Positions 8,784 through 16,994 of a stretch of DNA of 64,000 bases are shown here, one piece after another (the first letter of the stretch is position 1; the number at the start of each line of letters is the position of its first letter). Under the pieces are notes generated by a model. It ran no database searches. It was not told the DNA's origin and saw only the letters and a list, made by a program, of their open reading frames with translations. The position numbers and the translations under genes were made by a program. The stretch covers positions 87,546-151,545 of the forward strand of contig NZ_JAGTUK010000004.1 of assembly GCF_018224615.1 (NCBI RefSeq). The letters are read 5' to 3'. The DNA is from Microbacterium paraoxydans. Lineage in GTDB: Bacteria > Actinomycetota > Actinomycetes > Actinomycetales > Microbacteriaceae.

Positions 8784-9527
8784 GTGCAGAAGAAGCCCCG
8801 TCGTGTCCTGAAGCGCCTGCTGTGGGCTCTGGCCATCGTGCTGGTCCTCGCGGTCGGCGGCGTCCTCGCCTACACCCAGATCGGGGTCATGTCGGCGGAA
8901 CGGGGACCGCTGGCCGAGGTCCGCGAGAACTCCGCGATCACGGTGACCGACGCCGCGCAGGGCATCGTGCTCGCCCCGGCCGACGGCGACTCCGATCAGG
9001 GGCTCGTGTTCATCCCCGGCGCCAAGGTCGACCCGTGGGCGTACGCCGCGGTGCTGCAGGGCCTCGCGGAACAGGGCGTCACGGTGGTCATCACCCGGCC
9101 GTGGCTCAATCTGGCGTTCTTCGACCCGCGCGGCCTGGACGACTTCACCTCCGCCGCACCCGACGTGGAATCCTGGGCCGTCGGCGGCCACTCCCTCGGC
9201 GGTGTGCGTGCCTGCCAGCTCGCGCCCGACGCCGACGCCCTAGTCCTGTTCGCGTCGTACTGCGCGAACGACCTGTCCGGCACCGACCTGCCCGTGCTGA
9301 GCGTCGCCGGCAGCGAAGACGGCCTGTCCACGCCCGAGAAGATCGCCGACGCGCGACCGAAGCTCCCCGCCGACGCCGAGCTGATCGAGATCGACGGCGC
9401 CTCGCACGCGTCGTTCGGGGACTACGGCCCGCAGGCGGGCGACGGCGAGCCGACGCTGTCCGACGAGGAGATGCACGCCGAGGTCACCGACGTCGTCGGC
9501 GGCTTCCTGGAGACGCTCCCCCGCTGA
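8784..9527 (+). CDS. Membrane-anchored alpha/beta hydrolase
   Basis: A 247-residue protein with a basic N-terminus (VQKKPRRVLKRL) and a single hydrophobic helix at about residues 11-32, so the rest is probably outside the cytoplasm. The hydrolase core has the nucleophile elbow GGHSLGG (Ser137), an acid candidate in AGSEDGLS and a histidine in DGASHASFGDYG, giving a plausible catalytic triad. LVFIPGAKVDPWAY is typical of a family of uncharacterised actinobacterial hydrolases. GTG at 8784 is preferred over the upstream GTG at 8730, which would start inside the monooxygenase gene and place a charged extension before the membrane helix. Substrate unknown. Confidence 0.8.
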   Translation: MQKKPRRVLKRLLWALAIVLVLAVGGVLAYTQIGVMSAERGPLAEVRENSAITVTDAAQGIVLAPADGDSDQGLVFIPGAKVDPWAYAAVLQGLAEQGVTVVITRPWLNLAFFDPRGLDDFTSAAPDVESWAVGGHSLGGVRACQLAPDADALVLFASYCANDLSGTDLPVLSVAGSEDGLSTPEKIADARPKLPADAELIEIDGASHASFGDYGPQAGDGEPTLSDEEMHAEVTDVVGGFLETLPR

Positions 9528-9536
9528 CCGGAGTCG

Positions 9537-10388
9537 TCAGCCCAGCACGGGGTCGAGCAACGGGTGCAGGTGCCGCGTGCCCAGCACGAGCGAGGCCGTG
9601 CGCGCCCCGGCGGCCAGCGCCGCGTCGAGCCTCGCTCCATCGAGCCGGGCGTCGAGCACCCCGGCGAGGAACGCGTCCCCGGCGCCGTTCGTGTCGACGA
9701 CCTCCGCGGGGGCGGCAGGCACGCGCCACTCCGTCCCGTCGGCATCCACGGCGACCGCGCCATCGGCCCCGAGTGTGCACACCGCCAGGCTCGCCCCGGA
9801 CGCGACCGTGGCGCGCAGGAACTCCACCGGGGACTCCAGGCGATCGGCGTTGCAGAACACGGCGTGCGCGGCGGCGAGGAACGGCCGGTGGAATGCGGCC
9901 GTGCCGTCGTAATCGTGCACATCCACCCAGAGCGGCGTCCCGCTCTGCCGCGCCACGGGCAGCAACCGCGCGGGCTCCGCGGCGAGGTCGAGCACGACCG
10001 CATCGGCCGCCGCGAACTCCGCCGCCAGTTCCGCGTCGTCCTGCCCCGCCCCGGCGGACGGACTCGCGAGGTAGAGCGAGACCCGCTCCCCCGCGCGCGT
10101 CATGAGGTTGAGGTGGCGCTCCGTCACGCCGTCGGTCCAGCGCACCCCCACCCCGGCGGCGTCGAGCGCCGCACGCAGCCGCTGTCCGTCCTCGTCCTGC
10201 CCGGACATCGCGTGCAGCACCACCGGGCGCCCCAGAGCCGTCAGGCTCAGCGCCTTGCCCGCGCTCGTGCCGCCGACGGTCTCCCAGCTGTCCTCGGCGA
10301 ACTGCATGTGGGGCACCGGCTCGGGAAGCCGATCGAGCACCACGATCCTGTTCCATGCGGCGGGACCCGCGATGACGACCGAGGCCAC
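9537..10388 (-). CDS. PfkB-family sugar/nucleoside kinase
   Basis: A 283-residue ribokinase-like kinase. GGTSAGKALSLTALG is the N-terminal glycine-rich region and DTNGAGDAFLAGVL the C-terminal PfkB signature with the catalytic Asp. GTG at 10388 is chosen: it lies just after the stop of the upstream deacetylase gene (10393), and longer frames run inside that gene without homology. It is the last gene of the nucleoside uptake operon. Phosphorylating ribose, deoxyribose or a nucleoside released by thymidine phosphorylase and deaminases would fit, but the substrate is inference. It ends 9 bases from the convergent hydrolase gene. Confidence 0.82.
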   Translation of the reverse strand: MASVVIAGPAAWNRIVVLDRLPEPVPHMQFAEDSWETVGGTSAGKALSLTALGRPVVLHAMSGQDEDGQRLRAALDAAGVGVRWTDGVTERHLNLMTRAGERVSLYLASPSAGAGQDDAELAAEFAAADAVVLDLAAEPARLLPVARQSGTPLWVDVHDYDGTAAFHRPFLAAAHAVFCNADRLESPVEFLRATVASGASLAVCTLGADGAVAVDADGTEWRVPAAPAEVVDTNGAGDAFLAGVLDARLDGARLDAALAAGARTASLVLGTRHLHPLLDPVLG

Positions 10389-10392
10389 GCCG

Positions 10393-11514
10393 TCAACCGA
10401 TCCGGGACACGAGGGCGTCAAGCCCCATGCCGTAGTCGATGCGCACCACGGGCAGGGCGAGCTTGTCCGTGCCGATCTGCACGTATCCGGGTTCGATGGT
10501 CCGCGCCATCTCGAAGCCCGCCTGCGCCACGCCCTGTTTCGCCGTGTCATTGTAGTGGCCGAACGGATAGGCCATGACCTCGCGCGCCCCCAGCACGTCC
10601 CCGGAGACGTTGAGATCCGCGGCGATCTGATCCGCCGTCCAGTTCACCATCCGCCCCTTCCCGTTCTCGCCCGCCTGGTGCATGTCGTTGGTGTGTGAGC
10701 GCCGGAGCACGTAGATCGACGGAGGCGGGTCGGTGCGATACGCCGTGATCATGAACGAGGTCGACAGCAGGCGGTACTTGTCGATCACGGGCACGGCGAG
10801 GTCGAACCAGCTCTGATCCGCGTCGTCGTCGGTGATGATGACGGACCGCGCGGGAAGGAACAGTCGCCCGTCGATGAACGCGCTCAGCTCGTCCCAGGTC
10901 GGCAGGTAGAACCCCGTCGTGGCGATGTGGTTCATCTGCGCATCGAAGTCGCCGATGTAGGCGTAGTTGCCGCGCAACCACCCCTTCTCGCCGTCCGGGT
11001 TGGACGTGAACTGGTGGTACATGAGGATCGGGACGCGCGTGCCCTCCGCCGCGTTCTCCTCGGGTGTCTTCCAGGCGGCGTGCAGCTCGATCCGCTGGTC
11101 GTCGCACACCACGGGGTCGGCGCCGTTCACCCGCGCCGCCGTCGTCAGCGCCGCCGCATCGGCGGCCGTCGGGTACCACCCCGCGAACACCTTCCCCTCG
11201 ACCGTCGGGATGGGCAGCGCCACGTAGAGCCCGTTCTGCCACTGCAGCTGCGGGTCGACCGGCGCGCCTTCGCCCGCGAAGCTCACGGCGCACGCCAGCG
11301 GATTGTCGGCGTCGGACAGCAGCTGCTCGACCGGCGACAGCGGCGTCGGGGTCGGCGAGGGCTCCGGGCGCGGCGACCCCGACGGGGCCGGTGCAGCCTC
11401 GGCCGTCCCCCGACTCAGCAGTAGGTAGGCGGCAGCACCACCGGCGACCAGCAGCACAGCGGCGAGCGAGATGACCAGTGCGACGCGCCCCCGTCGCTTC
11501 CGCCCGGAAGACAC
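10393..11514 (-). CDS. Secreted or anchored polysaccharide deacetylase (NodB fold) with a Listeria-Bacteroides-type repeat
   Basis: A 373-residue protein: cytoplasmic basic start (VSSGRKRRGR), one hydrophobic helix (about 11-32), a Pro/Ser/Thr linker (about 38-62), then a segment ending FAGWYPTAADA...ELHAAWK that resembles the Flg_new/InlB B-repeat. The C-terminal half is a NodB deacetylase: VPILMYHQF, ITDDDAD (metal-binding Asp pair, replacing TFDDG), RRSHTNDMH (metal His motif) and AYPFGHYND. It probably removes acetyl groups from a cell-wall or surface glycan. GTG at 11514 begins two bases after the adenosine deaminase stop. It is odd inside a nucleoside operon; co-transcription is inferred from spacing only. 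Confidence 0.8.
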   Translation of the reverse strand: MSSGRKRRGRVALVISLAAVLLVAGGAAAYLLLSRGTAEAAPAPSGSPRPEPSPTPTPLSPVEQLLSDADNPLACAVSFAGEGAPVDPQLQWQNGLYVALPIPTVEGKVFAGWYPTAADAAALTTAARVNGADPVVCDDQRIELHAAWKTPEENAAEGTRVPILMYHQFTSNPDGEKGWLRGNYAYIGDFDAQMNHIATTGFYLPTWDELSAFIDGRLFLPARSVIITDDDADQSWFDLAVPVIDKYRLLSTSFMITAYRTDPPPSIYVLRRSHTNDMHQAGENGKGRMVNWTADQIAADLNVSGDVLGAREVMAYPFGHYNDTAKQGVAQAGFEMARTIEPGYVQIGTDKLALPVVRIDYGMGLDALVSRIG

Positions 11515-11516
11515 GG

Positions 11517-12632
11517 TCAGGCGTCGAATCCCTCGGCGATCATCTCCACGAGCTCCTCGCGCTCCTCGACCGGGAGGAAGGCGGCGGCGGCGGCGTTGAA
11601 CTGGAAGGTCTCCAGGTCGTCGAGGTCGTAGTCGAACGTCTCCACCAGCAGCGCGAGCTCGCGCGTGAGCGAGGTCGCGCTCATGGTGCGGTTGTCCACG
11701 TTCACGGTGACCGCGAAGCCCAGCTGATACAGCAGGTCGAACGGGTGGTCGGCCAGCACGTTGCCCCATGCCGCGACAGCCCCGGTCTGCAGGTTCGACG
11801 AGGGCGAGAGCTCGAGCGGGATCTCCCGGTCGCGCACCCAGCGGGCGAGGTCGCCGAAGCGCACCTGCACTTCGTCACCCTCCTGCGTGACGACCTCCAG
11901 GTCCTCGGCGATGCGCACGCCGTGCCCGAGGCGTAGCGCCCGACCGTCCAGCAGTGCCGAACGGATCGAGGCCAGCCCCGCGGCCTCACCCGCGTGCACG
12001 GTCACCGGGAAGAAGTTCTCGGCCAGGAAGTCGAACGCCTCGCGGTGGTTCGACGGCGGGAAGCCGTCCTCCGGTCCCGCGATGTCGAAGCCGACGGCAC
12101 CGCGGCCGCGGTAGTCGACGGCGAGCTCGGCGATCTCCCTCGCGCGGTCGGTGTGACGCATGGCCGTGATGAGCTGACCGACGCGGATGCTGCGGCCGTC
12201 GCGGTCGGCGGCGTCCTCGCCCTCCTCGATGCCCTGCTGCACGGCGTCCACGGCCTGCTCCAGCGTGAGCCCGGCGGCCTGGTGCTGTTCCGGTGCCCAG
12301 CGCACCTCGCCGTAGATCACGCCGTCCGCCGCGAGGTCCTGCACGAACTCGCGCGCGACGCGGGTGAGGCCCTCGCGGGTCTGCATCACGGCCGTCGTGA
12401 GGTCGAACGTCTTCAGGTACTCGACGAGCGAGCCGGAGTCGCTCTGCTTCGCGAACCACGTACCCAGCGCGCGCGGGTCACTCTCCGGCACGTCGAGCCC
12501 GATCGCGTCGGCGAGCTCGATGATCGTCGCCGGTCGCAGCGCGCCGTCGAGGTGGTCGTGCAACGACACCTTGGGCAGGCTCCGCAGCGACACGCCCTGC
12601 AGGGTGACATCGCCGTTCGCATCGATCGACAT
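11517..12632 (-). CDS. add: Adenosine deaminase
   Basis: A 371-residue zinc hydrolase turning adenosine or deoxyadenosine into inosine. All family motifs are present: SLHDHLDGALRP (His25 and His27, zinc ligands), VTVHAGE (zinc His and nearby catalytic region), LGHGVRI, LSPSSNLQTGA and NVDNRTMSATSLT. ATG at 12632 follows GAGAGGATCCCC. It belongs to the nucleoside salvage operon between thymidine phosphorylase (49 bases upstream) and the deacetylase (2 bases downstream). Confidence 0.95.
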   Translation of the reverse strand: MSIDANGDVTLQGVSLRSLPKVSLHDHLDGALRPATIIELADAIGLDVPESDPRALGTWFAKQSDSGSLVEYLKTFDLTTAVMQTREGLTRVAREFVQDLAADGVIYGEVRWAPEQHQAAGLTLEQAVDAVQQGIEEGEDAADRDGRSIRVGQLITAMRHTDRAREIAELAVDYRGRGAVGFDIAGPEDGFPPSNHREAFDFLAENFFPVTVHAGEAAGLASIRSALLDGRALRLGHGVRIAEDLEVVTQEGDEVQVRFGDLARWVRDREIPLELSPSSNLQTGAVAAWGNVLADHPFDLLYQLGFAVTVNVDNRTMSATSLTRELALLVETFDYDLDDLETFQFNAAAAAFLPVEEREELVEMIAEGFDA

Positions 12633-12681
12633 GGGGATCCTCTCGGTCGCGGGACTTCGGGTTCAGGCTACCGCCCGCGCC

Positions 12682-13974
12682 TCACGCCGTGATGCGCTCG
12701 CGCACGATCGGTCCGGCCTCCGGGGCGTGGTCGCCGAGCTCCCACGCGCCCTCCAGCGCCTCGACTGCGCGAGGGAACCGTGCCTCGTCGGCAGCGGACA
12801 GCGTGAACAGCGGCTGGCCCGCGACAACGCGGTCGCCCGGCTTGGCGTGCAGGTCGATGCCCGCCTCGTGGATGACCGGGTCCTCCGCCCGCGCCCGCCC
12901 GGCGCCGAGACGCCACGCAGCGATGCCGAAGGGCAGCGCGTCCATGCGGGTCACCACGCCGTCGGCGGGTGCGGTGACGACGTGCGTCTCCCTTGCGACG
13001 GGCAGCGCCGCGTCGGGGTCGCCGTCCTGCGCGCGGATCATCGCCTTCCAGCTGTCCATCGCACGGCCATCGTCGAGCGCGGCCTCCACGTCGGCGTCCG
13101 GCTGTCCGGCGAGCGCGAGCATCTCCCTGGCGAGGGCGATGGTCAGCTCGCGCACATCCGCCGGTCCGCCGCCCGCGAGGATCTCCACCGACTCGCGCAC
13201 CTCGTTGGCGTTGCCGATCGCGCGCCCCAGCGGCACGTTCATGTCCGTCAGCAGCGCGGTCGTGGCGACACCGGAGTCGGTGCCGAGCGCGACCATCGTA
13301 CGGGCGAGCTCCCTGGCGCGATCGATGTCCTGCATGAAGGCACCGGAGCCGAACTTCACGTCGAGCACCAGGGCGTCGGTCCCCTCGGCGATCTTCTTCG
13401 ACATGATGCTCGACGCGATCAGCGGAATCGCCTCGACCGTGCCCGTCACGTCGCGCAGGGCGTACAGCTTCTTGTCCGCCGGGGCCAGCGCGGAGCCGGC
13501 GGCGCAGATCACGGCGCCGACGTCGCCCTGCATCTGCGCGAACATCTCCTCGTTGCTGAGCGCGGCACGCCAGCCGGGGATGGCCTCGAGCTTGTCGAGT
13601 GTCCCGCCGGTGTGTCCGAGCCCGCGGCCGCTCAACTGCGGCACCGCCACGCCGAAGGATGCCACGAGCGGTGCGAGCGGGAGCGTGATCTTGTCGCCCA
13701 CGCCACCCGTCGAGTGCTTGTCGACCGTGCGCTTGCCGAGGTCCGCGAAGCTCATGCGCTCGCCCGATGCGATCATCGCGTCGGTCAGGACCCGGATCTC
13801 GTCGCGCTCCATGCCGCGCTGGAAGACCGCCATCGCGAACGATGCCATCTGCGCATCGGAGACGTAACCGCGCGTGTACGCGTCGACCATCCAGCGCAGC
13901 GCCGGCTCGGGCACCGCCCCGCCGTCGCGCTTCGCGCGGATCACGTCCACGGCATCGAACGGCTCAACGGTCAT
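12682..13974 (-). CDS. deoA: Thymidine / pyrimidine-nucleoside phosphorylase
   Basis: A 430-residue enzyme splitting (deoxy)thymidine or uridine with phosphate into base and (deoxy)ribose 1-phosphate. Motifs: KHSTGGVGDK (phosphate loop, with the conserved His and Ser), LSGRGLGHTGGTLDKLEAIPG (family signature), DVKFGSGAFM, and a C-terminal domain with HAKPGDRVVAGQPLFTL. ATG at 13974 overlaps the cytidine deaminase stop (ATGA), so the two are translationally coupled. Cytidine deaminase supplies uridine or deoxyuridine, which this enzyme then cleaves. Confidence 0.95.
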   Translation of the reverse strand: MTVEPFDAVDVIRAKRDGGAVPEPALRWMVDAYTRGYVSDAQMASFAMAVFQRGMERDEIRVLTDAMIASGERMSFADLGKRTVDKHSTGGVGDKITLPLAPLVASFGVAVPQLSGRGLGHTGGTLDKLEAIPGWRAALSNEEMFAQMQGDVGAVICAAGSALAPADKKLYALRDVTGTVEAIPLIASSIMSKKIAEGTDALVLDVKFGSGAFMQDIDRARELARTMVALGTDSGVATTALLTDMNVPLGRAIGNANEVRESVEILAGGGPADVRELTIALAREMLALAGQPDADVEAALDDGRAMDSWKAMIRAQDGDPDAALPVARETHVVTAPADGVVTRMDALPFGIAAWRLGAGRARAEDPVIHEAGIDLHAKPGDRVVAGQPLFTLSAADEARFPRAVEALEGAWELGDHAPEAGPIVRERITA

Positions 13975-14369
13975 CGTGCGTCCTCCAGGTCGCGCGGCCC
14001 GAACGCATCGGGCAGCACCTCGTCGATCGTGCGGATGCCGGAGACGGTTTCCAGCAGCATTCCCGGCACGGCGTGTTCGTACAGCAGCTGCCGGCACCGG
14101 CCGCACGGCATGATCGTGTCCCCGTCGTTGTTGACGCACACGAAGGCGACGAGCTGGCCGCCGCCCGACATGTGCAGGTCGCCGACGAGGGCACACTCGG
14201 CGCATAGCGTCACCCCGTACGAGGCGTTCTCCACGTTGCAGCCCGCGACGATCCGCCCGTCGCTGACGAGGGCAGCCGCTCCCACGCGGTACCGCGAGTA
14301 CGGTGCGTACGCCTTCGTCATCGCGTCGGCCGCGACCTGGCGCAGCTCGTCCCAGTCGATGTCCGTCAT
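13971..14369 (-). CDS. cdd: Cytidine deaminase
   Basis: A 132-residue homotetramer-type cytidine deaminase. The zinc site is Cys56 in CAEC with the proton-shuttle Glu58, and Cys89 and Cys92 in PCGRCRQ; YAPYSRYRVGAA and NVENASYG are the substrate-binding segments. It converts (deoxy)cytidine to (deoxy)uridine. ATG at 14369 has GGAACGACCGTC upstream; it lies 25 bases downstream of the second permease stop and overlaps deoA at its 3' end. Confidence 0.96.
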   Translation of the reverse strand: MTDIDWDELRQVAADAMTKAYAPYSRYRVGAAALVSDGRIVAGCNVENASYGVTLCAECALVGDLHMSGGGQLVAFVCVNNDGDTIMPCGRCRQLLYEHAVPGMLLETVSGIRTIDEVLPDAFGPRDLEDAR

Positions 14370-14394
14370 GACGGTCGTTCCTTCTTCCTGCGTC

Positions 14395-15681
14395 CTACGA
14401 CTTGATGTACGGCTTGCCGTCGGCGGCGGGTGCCTTGATCTGCCCGGCGAACCCGGCGACCGCGAGCAGCGTCACGACGTACGGCAGCATCAGCATGAAC
14501 TCGCCGGGGATGGGCGTCTTCAGGATCGAGAGCAGGTTCTGCAGATTCGTCGCGAAGCCGAACAGCAGCGCAGCGAGCGTGGCCCTGATCGGATCCCATC
14601 GGCCGAAGATCACCGCGGCGAGGGCGATGAAGCCGAGACCGGCGGTCATCTCCTTGCCGAACTGCGGCACCGACACGAGCGTGAAGTACGCCCCGCCGAC
14701 ACCCGCGATCGCACCGGCGAGCAGCACGTTCCAGAAGCGCGTGGGGTTGACCTTGATGCCCACCGTGTCGGCGGCCTGGGGGTGCTCACCGACCGCACGC
14801 AGACGCAGACCCCACTTGGTGCGGTACAGGCCCCACGCGACGACCGCGACCGTCACGAACATCAGATAGCCGATGAACGTCTGGTTGAACAGCACCGGGC
14901 CGATGATCGGGATGTCGCTCAGCAGCGGGATCTCGATGCGCGTGAATCGCACCGGGGTGTTCAGCTCTGCCTCGTTGGGGGCGAGGAGCGCCCCGTAGAG
15001 GAAGCCCGTGAGGCCCGTGACGAGCACGTTCAGCACGACACCGACGATGACCTGCTCGACGAGGTACTTGATCGCGAACGCGGCCAGCACGCTGGCGACC
15101 AGCACGCCGCCGATCATGGCCCCGATCAGGCCGACGAACGGGTTCCCGGTGATGCTCGACAGCAGAGCGGCCGAGAACGCCCCCAGCAGGAGCTGTCCCT
15201 CGATCGCCACGTTCACGACGCCGGCCCGCTCGCCGATCACACCGCCGAGAGCGCCGAACACCAGCGGGACCGACAGCGACACGGCGCCGAACAGCAGGCT
15301 CGTGACCGGCACCAGGCCGCCGGCCGACGCCCACACGAGGAAGCCGAACACCGCCAGCACCCCGTAGGCCGCAACCAGCCACAGCGAGGTCGGGCGGTAC
15401 ACCCATGCCCGCAGGAAGGAGGCGACCGTGACCACGACGAGCAGGGCGAACACGACCCAGAACGTGGTGGCCGTCGGCAGGGCGACGTCGGGAAGCGCGA
15501 ACGCGGACGCCTGATCGGACAGGCGGAACGTGCTCGTCCCGGTGCGCGGAACCGCGAGGAACAGCACCGCGAGGAGCACTGTCAGCACGGCGAGGACGAA
15601 GGGCGCCTTGAGGTGGCGCTCCTTGACCGTCGCGAGCTGGACGGTCCCGTCGGCGGCCTGGGTCTGTGCGAGCGACATCAT
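14395..15681 (-). CDS. Nucleoside ABC transporter permease, second subunit
   Basis: A 428-residue integral membrane protein of the BPD-type permeases that pair with BMP lipoproteins. It starts ATGATG; the first ATG (15681) overlaps the TGA of the preceding permease and is used here, the second (15678) is equally possible. Around nine hydrophobic segments follow; GERAGVVNVAIEGQLLLGAFSAAL and GLRLRAVGEHPQAADTVGI are the conserved loops that contact the ATPase. With the genes upstream it forms a nucleoside importer like YufOPQ/NupOPQ of Bacillus. Substrate assignment rests on the deaminase and phosphorylase genes downstream. Confidence 0.9.
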   Translation of the reverse strand: MMSLAQTQAADGTVQLATVKERHLKAPFVLAVLTVLLAVLFLAVPRTGTSTFRLSDQASAFALPDVALPTATTFWVVFALLVVVTVASFLRAWVYRPTSLWLVAAYGVLAVFGFLVWASAGGLVPVTSLLFGAVSLSVPLVFGALGGVIGERAGVVNVAIEGQLLLGAFSAALLSSITGNPFVGLIGAMIGGVLVASVLAAFAIKYLVEQVIVGVVLNVLVTGLTGFLYGALLAPNEAELNTPVRFTRIEIPLLSDIPIIGPVLFNQTFIGYLMFVTVAVVAWGLYRTKWGLRLRAVGEHPQAADTVGIKVNPTRFWNVLLAGAIAGVGGAYFTLVSVPQFGKEMTAGLGFIALAAVIFGRWDPIRATLAALLFGFATNLQNLLSILKTPIPGEFMLMLPYVVTLLAVAGFAGQIKAPAADGKPYIKS

Positions 15682-16994
15682 GCCGTCACCGCCTTCTTCG
15701 CGGCCTTGGCTCTCGCCTTGGCGGCCTTCTCGGCGTCCGACTTCGGCAGGAAGAACACGGTGCGCAGCAGGGGCGGGGCCGCGATGAACAGCACCACGAG
15801 CGACTGCACGACCAGCACGATGTCCACCGGGATGTCCTGCGCCTGCATCGAGAACGAGCCCGCCTTGAGCGCGCCGAACAGGATGCCGGCGGCGAAGGTG
15901 CCCCACGCACGGCTGCGTCCGAGCAGCGCGACCGTGATCGCGTCGAAGCCGATGCCGGCGTCGATGGTCTCGGTCACACCGGTGGTCACGGCGCCCTGGA
16001 GCTGGTTCATGCCGGCGAGTCCGGCCAGGCCTCCCGCGAACAGCATCGCGTACACGTAGATGCGCTGCACGCTGATACCCGCGGCACGGGCGGCGTGCGG
16101 GTTCTCCCCCACCGCGCGCATGCGCAGACCGAGAGAGGAGCGCTCGAGCAGCCACCACACGAACAGGGTCGCGATGATCACGATCACGAAGCCCACGTCC
16201 AGCAGCGGGAACTGCGGCCCCAGCAGCGTCGGGAACTGCGCCGACTCCGGCGTCGGAGACCCGAGGGCCTGGTTGGTGCCCGGCTTCTGCAGCAGGCCGG
16301 GGGTGCGGATCATCCACAGCAGCAGGTAGTACGCGATGTAGTTGAGCATGATCGTGAGGATCACCTCGTGCGCGCCCGTGCGAGCCTTGATGAGACCGGC
16401 GATCGCGCCCCAGAGGGCACCGCCCGCGATCCCCGCGAGCAGCGTCACCGGCAGGTGCAGCCACAGCGGCAGATCGAGCGAGAACGTCAGCAGCGCCGCG
16501 ACAGCGACGCCGATGAGCATCTGGCCACGCGCACCGATGTTGAACAGCCCGACGCGGAACGCGAGCGCCACGCCGAGACCCGCGGCGATCAGCGGTGCCG
16601 CGAAGCCGAGCGTGTTGGTCAACGGACGGATCTGCGCCGCGAAGTCGGCACCGCGGGCGTTGAAGATCGCCCCGCGGAACAGCGCCTCGTAGCCGTTGTA
16701 GACCGCGTTCCATGCGGCCGCGAGGGTGTCGGTCGGACGGGCGAAGAAGTAGCCCGATGCCTTCTGCACGTCCTCGTTCGTGATGGCGATGAGGATGCCG
16801 CCGACGATCAGCGCGAGCACGATCGCCAGGATCGTGGTGACCGCGCTGCCGCGCAGGAGCTCCTTGATGAAGACGTTGCTCCGCGGCGGATCGGGAACCT
16901 CGGTCGTGGGCTGCGGCGCGCCGGTGGTCGGCGGAAGCTGCTCGGGTGGGAGCCCCTTGGTCGCGTCCCCTGCGCCTGGTGTCGCTCCGCTCAC
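15678..16994 (-). CDS. Nucleoside ABC transporter permease, first subunit
   Basis: A 438-residue permease with a Pro-rich cytoplasmic N-terminus (about 1-40), about nine membrane helices, and the conserved loops VGLFNIGARGQMLIG and LGLRMRAVGENPHAARAAGI. The C-terminus is a Lys/Ala-rich tail. The start is GTG at 16994, inside the GTGA overlap with the ATPase stop; it is the only start that begins close to the conserved region without running into the ATPase gene. It forms the channel with the second permease. Confidence 0.9.
   Translation of the reverse strand: MSGATPGAGDATKGLPPEQLPPTTGAPQPTTEVPDPPRSNVFIKELLRGSAVTTILAIVLALIVGGILIAITNEDVQKASGYFFARPTDTLAAAWNAVYNGYEALFRGAIFNARGADFAAQIRPLTNTLGFAAPLIAAGLGVALAFRVGLFNIGARGQMLIGVAVAALLTFSLDLPLWLHLPVTLLAGIAGGALWGAIAGLIKARTGAHEVILTIMLNYIAYYLLLWMIRTPGLLQKPGTNQALGSPTPESAQFPTLLGPQFPLLDVGFVIVIIATLFVWWLLERSSLGLRMRAVGENPHAARAAGISVQRIYVYAMLFAGGLAGLAGMNQLQGAVTTGVTETIDAGIGFDAITVALLGRSRAWGTFAAGILFGALKAGSFSMQAQDIPVDIVLVVQSLVVLFIAAPPLLRTVFFLPKSDAEKAAKARAKAAKKAVTA

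Noticed and set aside
12364-16059. Plus-strand open frame of 1231 codons over the nucleoside operon
   Set aside because: Antisense shadow of deoA, cdd and the permease genes; Arg/His-rich, no motif.
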